The notes beneath the pieces are model-generated. The model ran no database searches, was not told the origin of the DNA, and worked only from the letters and a program-made list of their open reading frames with translations. Made by a program: the position numbers and the translations under genes. This document shows, in pieces, positions 1 to 10,400 of a DNA stretch of 64,000 nucleotides. Origin of the DNA: Morinoia aosen (lineage: Eukaryota; Arthropoda; Malacostraca; Amphipoda; Talitridae); contig CM059567.1 of assembly GCA_030386875.1 (NCBI GenBank), forward strand, positions 58,884,020-58,948,019. The letters run 5' to 3'. Within the stretch, counting starts at the first letter, position 1. Each line of letters opens with the position of its first letter.

Positions 1-481
1 GAAAATCTCAAACCTCCCCTCCCTCCTCTCCTTCGCTGCTAGCGTACGTCTCGTCACTTAGACTCGCAGTCAGCAAAAACACACAAAAAAAGCTCATGGA
101 GTTAACCATGGCCTCGCTTGTACGTGTGTTGTGCTGCCGGCCAAAATTTGAAAGATTGTACACCATGTTGTGTCAAAGTGTCTTGTTCCGTACGTGGTTA
201 ATAGAATTTACCTGTTTAGTTGAATTGAATAATTAAAATCTGTTTCGCCTGAGGTAAATTCCTGTTATTATTTTAACTTAATTGAACGACAACATTGAAT
301 CAAGTTTCTTATTTGAATTAATGACTTATTTTCATTGATTGGATCAGCCTTTACGGAATTGAACCCTAGCATTAAATTAGCGTAAATATGTTTGATGGAT
401 TTTATCATTCAAAACTGAACATTGATGTAAATTAACCTTTGGAAACTAAACCGCAAACACTGGATTCGCGCGAGCAGAACA

Positions 482-760
482 GAACCTTAACATTGAGATC
501 AACGGAGGCAAAACGTGTGCTGGATACTGGCAATCAAAACTAAACATTTATGTAAATTAAACATTACAGAGTTGACCTCAAACCTTTTATTTGAGCGAGC
601 GGAACCTTAAAATTGAGATCAACGGAGGCAAAACGTGTGCTGGATACTGGCAATCAAAACTAAACATTTATGTAAATTAAACATTACAGAGTTGACCTCA
701 CACCTTGTATATGAGCGAGCGGAACCTTAAAATTGAGATCAACGGAGGCGAAACTTAGAC
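482..760. repeat. ~120-bp tandem repeat, about 2.3 copies
   Basis: GAACCTTAAAATTGAGATC and the following bases recur at about 482, 602 and 722, with very few differences between units. A more diverged related stretch begins near 400. Confidence 0.85.
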
Positions 761-1779
761 CCAACATTAATGAATTATTCCAGCAAAGCGGAACCACGAC
801 ATTAGACAAGCGTGGCAAAGCGCATGGAAGCTTTCGATGCCATCACCTTCGCTCCCACGCAAGCAGGAAGCTGTGTACGCTTCATCTGAGCACCTCGAGA
901 CCAGCTCGCTCCCATGCCAGTCTGCAGGAAACTTAAGACCAAACTCGCTCGTGTTTTTGCTCGTTTAGAGTGATGCCCTTAAAGAGCCGGATACTCTATC
1001 TTCGAAATTTGTTTAATAATGCAAGAGAAAGCTCTTGACAAGTGCTTAGCTTCGTGAGATGCACTCACTAATGCTCATTGTCGAGAGCATTACACTCGAC
1101 ACTAACGGGGTCACAATTATTGCTCTCTCTTTCTCTCTGGTTTTTGAGTGCGTTTTTCTCCCGCGCTACGCATGGTTGTTTGTTTTGCTATTTTCGTTTA
1201 GTCGTTTGGGTTAATCGATGAAAGTATGTGTGTATAGAAGAATGTAAATGGTCAATCAATGAAAAATATTTGTGCAAAAAAGCATTAAGGGTTGAATAAA
1301 CAATGGGGAAATTTTGTGTGCAGAAGGTTAAAAAAGATCTTAAATGTTAAAAAAGTTTGGAGATAATAGAGTTTGGAGGTCCACAGGATCGGCTATACTT
1401 ATATAGTAGTGTCTAGTTATTTATGTAAACTCTAGCGTAGAAATACCCAATTTTGAGACCTGTGACCAATAAAATACTTGCTGCAGGGAGCTTGTCCAAC
1501 TCATATCTATATCTTTAGACAAATTATTTCGCTTCAACTTTTTGAAACGTCGAGGGAAATGACGTCGGCTTTATTTTCCCGCACTTGGAAATAAATGAAT
1601 TGAAAGTATCGAACAAATTAGATGTTCAAAATCTTATAATTATCTTATTCCTATACTTCAAAATATGAGTAAAGTGTTTAATTGCATGTCGCTATCGGTA
1701 AATCCAATAACAAAAAGAGAACAATCAGCACCAATGATGATTCTCCGAGCGAGTGACGCGTCATGTTTGTTTTTAAAGT

Positions 1780-2085
1780 GCCTCAAACCAAAGCTCCTCC
1801 GACTCATTACCTCGCGATTATAAACGAAGTTCGTAATGAAATACATTCCGCGTAGCCTGTATACAGCGGTGTTTTGGGAGCGCCTCAAACTAAACCTCCC
1901 CCGCCTCGTCATTACCTCGCGATTATAAACGAAGTTCGTAATGGAATACATTCCGCGTAGCCTACATACAGCGGTGCTTTGGGAGCGCCTCAAACTAGAG
2001 CTCCCCCGACTCGTCATTACCTCGCGATTATAAACGAAGTTCGTAATGAAATACATTCCGCGTAGCCTGTATACAGCGCTGCCCT
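1780..2085. repeat. 105-bp tandem repeat, about 3 copies
   Basis: ATTACCTCGCGATTATAAAC recurs at 1806, 1911 and 2016. Because 105 is a multiple of three, the array stays open on the minus strand and gives a spurious 132-residue frame. Confidence 0.9.
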
Positions 2086-3478
2086 CCGTTGTGTGCCCTC
2101 ATAACCTAGACGCTCTCCTGTAACGAAAAGCTTGGCGTTTCTTGCCCTTCCTTGCGCTCTTTGAACGCTGGTCGTCTCAGTCACGTGCACACTTCCGTTA
2201 ACGAGCTGCAATAGCAGCCTTATTTCTTATCAAACTTCAATTGTCGCCGACTTGTGTGTGAGCTTTTGTAGATGTGCGCCTATGCGAAAATCTGCTGAAG
2301 ATTGCGTTCGGTAATCGATTTCCAATTGCGTTGTGCGACTCTTCGGTAAGTTGTCCAGTTACGATGTACGAATCTCTGATACGATTCTTAGTAATTTTTT
2401 ACGATTTTTTGGTACGATTTCCAGTTACATTGTGGGATTTTTGGGGGCGGTTTTCCAATTACGTTGTTTCTTTTTTCGCCAGTAATGTAGCACTGACTCT
2501 AATGTAGCATAATCAACTGTAAACATTCTAATCGTGATATTCTCTAGATTTGTTTTATTTTGATGGTCTTTTGTGTCCTATAATAGTAGGTTACTTTCAA
2601 ATAATGAATTTTAATTTTGACATCCTTTTCAGCAACGAATATTCCAACTTTATTAAATGAAGTAGAAATGAAAGTTTTAGTTTGCGAAACATGTTAAAGC
2701 CTTAACATGACTTATTCTTAGCAATGAAAATCGCTAAAAGTTTCATCTGAAACTTTCGGGTAACACGGGCTTGGAAGCGTGTGATCACATTCCTTCTATT
2801 CCTATACATGAAGCGACCGCACAGCGAGCCCATCTTCAGCCTCCTCTTACGGTTGAGCTTGATATTCTCGATTACTCGTGAACAACTAGAAGCTTTACGT
2901 TCTGAGAAGGACATTTACGGTCGTTTTGCAACGTTACAACTTCATTAAAAAGCAAGAGCGCGCACCTTGATTCTATTTTTTTTACCTGATGAAATTAGAT
3001 GTGCAGTTCTCGCGTATACCGCACGCGAAGATATTACAAATAGCTCGCCTCGTATATTTGGTGTCCCCTGACGTCTTCATCCCGAAGTTATTACCTTGTC
3101 TTGACCTTGTCCAAGTGCAGGTCCCGTCAGGTGTCTCCTCAAATGGAGTTCGGGCCTCGTTTTCTGAACTCTTATGATTCCGAGCAATCACGCTCCATGT
3201 GAGTGACAGGAATATGGGATTGTGCTGGGGCAGCGTTCTGCTTTTGGCTATTGTTATTCTTTGTCCGTAAATATCAACTGGACGCAGTTCCTTATTTTGT
3301 ATCGTGTCTATTTATATTATAGTGCTAAGACAGCTCACTGATTGTGACTATTGTTGATATTCTTTGATAGTTTGCTAATTGAACGCTGTTCCTCATTATT
3401 TATTGTTTCAATTTATATTATAGTGCTACTATAACGTCTTGTTTACGATCATTATTGTTTATTTTTGGTGAAATTAAG

Positions 3479-3725
3479 TCCCCTCAGTGGGATACAACTA
3501 TTGTATCTATGGGAATTAGCACTACCATGGGAAAACTGGGGGGGCCTGAGCTGAGGGTTAGGTAGGCTTTCTTTTTGTTGAAATAAAATGTTTTTGTTGT
3601 GTTAAAGACCATCTTATTTTCGGTTCACTGCTGTCCTGTTTTTCAGTATCTACGACTTTCTTTTTCGACTTCGATCTTGTATCGTAATTTTCTTTCTCAA
3701 TTTACTGTTTTTATGCCTTTTCTGC
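3479..3725 (+). mobile_element. Retroposon family A, host copy, 5' part
   Basis: Begins CCCTCAGTGGGATACAACTA, the family head with its GATACAA/TTGTATC hairpin. It ends at TGCCTTTTCTGC, where another copy of the same family has inserted; the 3' part resumes at 4103. Both halves are diverged from the younger copies. Confidence 0.8.
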
Positions 3726-4068
3726 CTCCTCAGGGGGATACAACTATTGTACCTATGGGAATTAGCGCTCCCAGGGGCACTATGTAAGGGCCTGAGCTAA
3801 AAGTTAGGTAGGCTTTCTTTTTGTTAAAATAGAATAAGTTTTTGTTTTGTTACGGACCATCTTTTTTCGGTTCACTGCTGCCCTGTTTTTCAGCACCTAC
3901 TACTTTCTTCTTCAACTTTTTCTTGTTTCATGATCTTTTTTCTTAGCTTTCTGTGTCTGTGCCCTTTCTGCATAAATTCCACGTTTCTTTAACTCCATAC
4001 TAAATGGTGCCTTCTTCCTTCCTCTCTTTGGATAGCCTTTGTTGCGGATAGGGAGGCTTAAACTAACT

Positions 4069-4102
<34 letters not shown>
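3726..4102 (+). mobile_element. Retroposon family A, full copy nested in an older copy
   Basis: Runs from CTCCTCAGGGGGATACAAC to a (TAA)n tail and is about 377 bp. It is flanked by ATGCC(T/C)TTTCTGC (3713-3725 and 4103-4115), a 13-bp target duplication with one difference. The duplication and 3' simple tail suggest target-primed reverse transcription by a LINE. No coding capacity and no clear tRNA-type promoter boxes seen. Confidence 0.85.
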
Positions 4103-4105
<3 letters not shown>

Positions 4106-4215
4106 CCCTTTCTGCATAGATTCCGCGTTCCCTTCACTTCATTCTAAATGGTGTCTTCCTCCTTCCTATCTTTGAATCGCCTTTGTGGCGGATGTGGAGG
4201 CTTAAACTAACTAAT
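4103..4215 (+). mobile_element. Retroposon family A, host copy, 3' part
   Basis: Continues the interrupted copy: CTTTCTGCATAGATTCCGCG through GTGGAGGCTTAAACTAACT. Confidence 0.75.
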
Positions 4216-4439
4216 ATATTAGATTATGCTGACTGGACGCAGTTCCTCATTATTTATCGTGTCTATTTATAATTGAGGCCGCGAGCTCCTTGCAACATGA
4301 GCAACGTAAGATTAAGTGAAGATTTAAAGCGATCGAACTTGGGTGGCAATAATCAGTGGCACGCGTGGGTTGTTCTTTAAAGATCTTCAAGTTCAATTTT
4401 CAAGACAGAAGTAAAAGAAACGTGTAGGGAGAAAATCTG

Positions 4440-4860
4440 GTAACCTCGTCCTACCTTATGGGCTGTCATTCTTGGCATACCCGTCCGAGTGGGCGTAAGA
4501 TGTGCAAAAGGCTTGCATAGTCTGCTTGGTTATTGGAATGCCCTCTGCTATGGGGGCTGGTACCCTCTGTGGGGATACTGTTAGGTTACCTCATCAATAG
4601 GTAGGTCTTCGGGACTTCTACCTTGCGTGCTCACTTAGCCTGTTTCCACTTTTCTTTCTTTCTTTCTTCGCTATCTCTTCTCTGTCTTTATTTCGTCTTC
4701 CTTCTTAAATTCTATTTCTATTGCAGGGAATATTGTATAGATACATATTTTTTGCATTGATTTCTCGTTTTTTACAGTCTGGGCCAAATGGTCTCTTTTC
4801 TTCATTTCCGTGTGATTGCATTTTTTGTTGCTAGGAAGTTTAAACGTACTGATATAAAAA
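4440..4860 (+). mobile_element. Possible degenerate relative of retroposon family A
   Basis: A CTTTCTTT-rich body, GCAGGGAATATTGTATAG, and GGAAGTTTAAACGTACT near the end resemble the family's 3' half, and 'gtctgggccaaatgg' is similar to its 'tccatactaaatgg'. The head is different. Assignment is tentative. Confidence 0.35.
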
Positions 4861-5313
4861 TCGTTTCAGTAGTATACTAGATATCAAGTTATAGTAAAAC
4901 GCAGTATAAGTAACTGTCTGAGTTTGATGTAATTTATGTCATCGGAGCGGCTTTCGTTGTAAATTGATCAATAATAAGCGAAATTTCGAATATTTTGCAG
5001 GTTTAGACAGCGTTTGCTTGTAGATATCACGTGAAATTGTTCGTTTTCTTCAGTCGCATAACTTTGACGCGGTGCTGTTGCCGCGTTACCGAGGCTCATT
5101 TCTTGTTGCGCATTGAAGTCGCCGGGCGTCACCATTCCTTCGAAAAGCGTACATTGATGCAGCAAAATTATATATCTCGACGTTTTTGTGTACGTTTTGG
5201 TGGTAATTTAATATTTAAAAAACGCTGAAGCACCCCAATACATAAGCGACTTTTTCGACTGGGTCTTCCTCAACCGAATTTTGGGCTTTGCTAGCCAAAC
5301 TCTTCACTTGAAC

Positions 5314-5573
5314 TCACAGGGGATGCAACTAATGTATATGTAAATTTGTGCTCCCGGGAGGAAGATGAGAGGTACCGAGCTTGACGTTGGGTAGGCCTTC
5401 TTTTGTTGGAATCGAACAGATTTTTTTCCGTTCTGTTATGGACCATCTTTTTTTCGGTTCACTTCACTTTTGGTTCCATAGATTCGCCTTTTTCTGTAGT
5501 TCATGCAAATGGTTCTTCGCTCTTTTGAGATTTCCTTTGCTGTGGAAGGTAATCTTAAAATAATTAATAAATG
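5314..5573 (+). mobile_element. Retroposon family A, diverged copy with internal deletion
   Basis: The head (GGGGATGCAACTAATGTATA, GCTCCCGGGAGG) and GGTAGGCCTTCTTTTGTTGG match the family. The middle is missing between GGTTCACTTC and the CATAGATTCG segment. It ends in an AATAATTAATAAATGATAA-like tail. Confidence 0.75.
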
Positions 5574-5811
5574 ATAACCTTTCTGTATCTGTCTGCAGAG
5601 TGTGATGAAACACTTCATTTTTTACTAGATGTTGGTTCCCTTCTGTTCCTTTTGTGAACATCTTTGTTGTGATTAAGGAGGCTCTAACTGTGAATTGTAT
5701 ATAATATCTTCTACGTTTCTTGAAATTGGGTTCTATTTCTTGAAGTTGCGTTTCATTTCCTATAGGCATTACTAGACCAGCATTTTTCCTCGGCGAGTTT
5801 GCAAGCTTGTC

Positions 5812-6175
5812 CCCCTCAGGGGGATACAACTATTGTATCTATGGGAATTAGCGCTCCCAGGGGAAACCATGTGAGGGCCCGAGCTAAAGGTTAGGTGGGC
5901 TTCCTTTTGCTGAAATAGAATAGGTTTTTGTTTTGTTACGGACTATCTTTTTTCGGTTCACTGCTGTCCTGTTTTTCAGCACCTAATACTTTCTTCTTCA
6001 ACTTTTTCTTGTTTCATGAACTTCTTTCTTAGCTTCCTGTTTCTGTGCACCTTGTGCATAGATTCCCCGTTCCCTCAACTCCATACTAAATGGTGCCTTC
6101 CTCCTTCCTCTTCTAGAACATCTTTGTCGTGCAGTTAAAGGAGGCTGAAACTTTCATATATAATAATAATAATAA
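5812..6175 (+). mobile_element. Retroposon family A, young full copy with 13-bp target duplication
   Basis: A 364-bp element from CCCCTCAGGGGGATACAAC to a (TAATAA) tail. It is flanked by perfect TTGCAAGCTTGTC duplications (5799-5811 and 6176-6188). A 31-bp minisatellite starts right after the second duplication. Confidence 0.92.
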
Positions 6176-6183
6176 TTGCAAGC

Positions 6184-6590
6184 TTGTCATGGAGAGATAA
6201 CCGATTTTCCGAGCGTGCCATGGAGAGATAACCGATTTTCCGAGCGTGCCATGGAGAGATAACCGATTTTCCGAGCGTGCCATGGAGAGATAACCGATTT
6301 TCTGAGCGTGCCATGGAGAGATAACCGATTTTCCGAGCGTGCCATGGAGAGATAACCGATTTTCCGAGCGTGCCATGGAGAGATAACCGATTTTCCGAGC
6401 GTGCCATGGAGAGATAACCGATTTTCTGAGCGTGCCATGGAGAGATAACCGATTTTCCGAGCGTGCCATGGAGAGATAACCGATTTTCCGAGCGTGCCAT
6501 GGAGAGATAAGCGATTTTCTGAGCGTGCAAAAAAGAGATAATTGATTTTTCGAACATGCCATAAAGAGATCACCTATTTCCGAAATTTCA
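6184..6590. repeat. 31-bp minisatellite, about 13 units
   Basis: The unit starts CATGGAGAGATAACCGATTT and is followed by TCCGAGCGTGC. Units are nearly identical and decay at the right edge. Since 31 is not a multiple of 3, all three minus frames stay open and produce similar spurious peptides. Confidence 0.95.
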
Positions 6591-7326
6591 CAGCCTACTA
6601 ATTTACGTCCGTGTATTTTTGTACTTATTTAATATTGTATGTATTTTTATGTTTTGAAGATAATAAATTAAGAAGTTGGTAGTTTGGGTTCGTTTCTCAT
6701 ATTCAATTTTTTTCCCCAGGCGGTGTATGTGGTTTGATCAGTCTCGGATATATTTTAAAGATTCTACTTCGCGACTGTTTTAATCCAAGTTAACCTTTGA
6801 ATTTGAGTATTTGCATAGTTTAAAATTTTAATTGTTATTTACCACGAACATCTGTTTCCTCGGTACAAGTTGAAAAGTGCATGCGAGTGACGTTCCCATC
6901 CCACGTGAACTGCCTCAAAGTCTTCGAGAGCGACTGACTTTCAAGCTGTAAACGCACATATACTTTCGTCTTCTCTAAGCGTGAATTTTCAAAGACTCGT
7001 GAAAACCCAAGTTTTGGATAAGCTTCCTTACTCCACAAATCAAATTTTTGAATAATTACATACTTCACAGACCTTATTTTTACATAAGCTTCTACACATC
7101 ACACACCAAATTTTTTGGATAAGCTTCAATACTTGACTCCCAGTGACCTCGTGAAATTGACAATAAGCGAGGAGAAGGTGCTGTGCATGGCTCAGTAGGA
7201 TGCCAGTCCTGCCGTTGAAGGCTCTTGGCCTCCGCACAATATTCCAAACGCCTCCTCTCCAGTCGGCCCAAGAGGCCCCAGCTTCTGTGAACAGATGAGT
7301 TGGCAGAACGAAGCTTCGTGCCCGCA
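6591..7326. other. Immediate upstream region of Egfr exon 1
   Basis: No recognised coding sequence, and the 5' UTR boundary cannot be set. The segment from ~7190 to 7326 is GC-richer and lies directly before the start codon, so it is a plausible 5' UTR or promoter. I found no clear TATA box or initiator. Confidence 0.4.
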
Positions 7327-7465
7327 ATGTTTCTGTTCCACTCCTGCAAAGCCTTCTCTCGTGTCCTCCTGCCCCCTCCACCTTCTGAGCACCGCTTACT
7401 CTTCTTTCTTTTGCTGCTTTTCTCGTTCCTTGAGGTGATTTCCGGCACGGTCTTCGATGGCAGAA
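7327..7465 (+). CDS. Egfr: Egfr exon 1: signal peptide
   Basis: Encodes about 46 residues with a strongly hydrophobic run ([12 protein letters not shown]) after a basic and proline-rich start, typical of a secretory signal. ATG 7327 is the first in-frame Met after a TGA at 7288. The exon ends in phase 1 before GTAAGT at 7466. Joining it to exon 2 creates GRICIGTNGR, close to the KICIGT at the start of mature Drosophila Egfr, which supports both the exon and its donor. An upstream coding exon with an alternative N-terminus, as in Drosophila Egfr, cannot be excluded. Confidence 0.8.
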
Positions 7466-10400
7466 GTAAGTGTGTTTTTCTGTGAGGGTATGTATGACCG
7501 ATTGTCCTACGTGTACTCCGAGTGTTGGTGTGTAGGGTTGTGAGATCTTGCTTTGAATGAAAGTGGGTCATGTAGGTGTTATTTCAAACTGGCGACTTGT
7601 GTTCGACTCTTCATACTCAGGTATTTATTCACCGATTTGAAGTATTTTCTTTGAGATTATATTTCAGCTTTGGATATTTGTTTATTGATGCCATCCATGC
7701 ATGAGTATTTTTTTAATGAATATGCGATGATTCAAAGAGGCAAAAAAGGGGGAACTAGTGAAAACATAAAAAAACATAGCTTCCATAATAATTCAATTCC
7801 ATAGGGAACTGGTGATTAATTTTTTATATGATGAGCAAAAAGTTTTCGTGAAAAAATTCTTTGTTAATTTTTGCTGTTCTTTTCATTTTCAATATTGAAG
7901 TTTCAATGTTCAATGTTGAACACATATGCAGTTCACAGTGTAGCCTAAAGTTCACATACTGTGGAAAAAATACATCTTTTAATGCAATAACGCTGCCAAA
8001 CGATGATGAGATGCTTGATTGTTAAATTATATCCAACGATTACTGAATGATAAATTTTAGATGCATTGAAGCATTTACAATGCATTGACAAATGGACTTA
8101 AGCCGGAGTGGAAGAATGTTTATAGTTTATTACTGATGATGATTAAAAATCATTCACCAAACACAATTATGCTCGTTTTTAAGGAATGTTGAGATGGGAG
8201 GTTACTTTGGCTAAATTCATAATATACATATGATTAAATTAGGTTGGAGCACTCTTGACTGTTTCAAAATAAAAATGATAGTAAAGACAGCTGATTTGAA
8301 AATCATTTACTTTCTCACAGGTGTTGATAATGGCTTGAGTTGAGCCGAAACGTTCTCTAATTAAAATGTTTTTTAAATCAGCTGTCTTTACTATCATTTT
8401 TATTTTGAAACTCAAAATATACATTTCTATAACTCACAAAGTTCCCCGATTTTTCCCCTGTTTTTACTTCCATTGCAACTCAATAACTTTACATTGCTCT
8501 GCTTGTTTGCAGTCTGCATCGGGACCAACGGGCGCATGTCGGTGCCCTCTAACCGGGAACATCACTACCGGAACCTCCGGGACCGCTACCTCAACTGCAC
8601 CTATGTCGACGGTAACCTCGAGCTCACCTGGCTGCAGGACGAGAACCTCGACCTGTCCTTCCTTCAGTACATCAGGGAGGCAAGTACAATATATCAAGGC
8701 TAAACTTGTAGCCAGGATACTCGTCGTCTTTTTTTTTAATGCGAAGTTCTCTAGCTGGTGACCTAGTGAACTAGAATTTAAGAATGACCTCGACTTTAAG
8801 AATGGCCTCGAATTTAAGAATGACCTAGAATTTAAGAATGACCTAGAATTTAAGAATGACCTCGAGTTAAAGAATGATCCGAATCAAAGAACAGTCCCGA
8901 ATTTAACATAAAGGTATTTGGTTTTTGCCATGTGGTTCAAACCTCAAAGATTTGAAAGAAGCTTCGCGTTATCTTAACTTTCCCCAGTAATTCAAAGAGG
9001 TGTGTACGATGTCAACTTGACTCAAATCCTTACATGTTTAACGGACTTCAGTGTTTTCCGGATTTGCCTTCACTACGTTAGAGCAGCGCGTAGATGCCTA
9101 GGCATGAGTGAGGTGAACGCACAGTTCTTTTGAGTTGATCGAATCATTTGAATTTGAGGTCTTCTATTTTATTCTGCATTTTGCATTCTCTACTAAAAAA
9201 AAAACGCGTGTGAAAATAGTTCAACTGCAGCTCGTTGTCATCAGGAGCAAACTAAGCCATGTGTGCAAACAAGTCTATTGAAATCTGAAGAATTTTTAAG
9301 TTTTTTCGTTGTATGCTGAAACAAATGCTATATTGTCGTTTATTCAAACTTCTTGAAGTTGAGACGAACTAATCAAAGTTAGTTTAACTTCCTGGAATAG
9401 TTTATCAGCTGGAAAACCTAATGTTGTCTAATCTACACTTCGAGGGGAAAACATGCTCTTGTCATATCTGAAATCGCAGAGAAATCTAAGCAGAACTTCA
9501 ATACATTTCTTTATTTAATCGTTTTTGGTCTATTCTCGATTCTGATATGTCGATATTTCATTGTTCACATAATTTATACTGGCGAATTAGAATACATGTT
9601 TCATAGATACCCAGTCGAACTTTTTCGCCGGAGCATGCATGTTTTTCGCTGCCTAAGCGATTTAATTACTTGGGCTGCTTGTGTTCCATTTGTTGTATGT
9701 TCCCATTTACTGTGAACTTATGTACTTGAACTTAAAATGCATTGATATCAGTTGCCGTAATAATTACGTGCTGGTGTATTGAATTTTTTGTTAATAAAAA
9801 CGGTAAAAATTGACATTTATTTCTATAGCGACGCATCCATTCCTTGGTGCATTGAGTCCAACTAATTTTAAAATTATACACGGGCAATAATACCTGTAAT
9901 CCATCACGCTGCAAGTTAATAAACTGAGCTTCGACCAGGGCGTATCCAGGCTACGTAATGGAAAATAAAATACAGCCTTCGGACTCGACTAACCGACGCC
10001 TCCAACAGAGGGCGTGGTCATGCTTTGAAAATGTCAGTGCCGTCTTTTTTAATTCAGTTCGTCATTTGCACGTCAGGTGACGGGCTACGTGCTAATCTCG
10101 CACGTGGACGTGAAGCGCATCGCGTTGCCGTCCCTCCAAATCATCCGCGGCCGCACGCTCTTCAAGCTCGCAGTGCACGACGAGAACTTCGCCCTGCTCG
10201 TCACGCTGTCCAAGATGCACACCCTCGAAATGCCAGCTCTGAGAGGCAAGTGGCAGCTCGTTGAGGGATATCAGCCGAGCTAAACTCTGTTAATTTCTGA
10301 ACGTTAGTTGAGAATACCAGTGAAGATAAGTTTAGCTGGGGGATAAATTTAATTCTAGTTGAGGAATACCAGTGTGGATAAAATTAACTTCAGTGGAGGG

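Larger units (their letters stand above)
1..3478. other. Upstream flank without recognised gene
   Basis: No convincing exon. It holds two tandem arrays (482-~760 and 1780-2085, listed separately), a CT-rich start and otherwise AT-rich unique DNA. Short open frames here show no recognised domain. Non-coding first exons or a promoter of Egfr could lie here but I see nothing decisive. Confidence 0.5.

Noticed and set aside
1658..2056. 132-codon minus-strand frame
   Set aside because: Caused by a 105-bp tandem repeat whose length is a multiple of three.
6113..6573. Three overlapping minus-strand open frames with MARSENRLSLHGTL repeats
   Set aside because: All three frames of one 31-bp minisatellite are open; no unique sequence and no domain.
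6184..6590. Possible CRISPR array (regularly repeated 31-bp units)
   Set aside because: Units are contiguous without spacers, and the DNA is eukaryotic.
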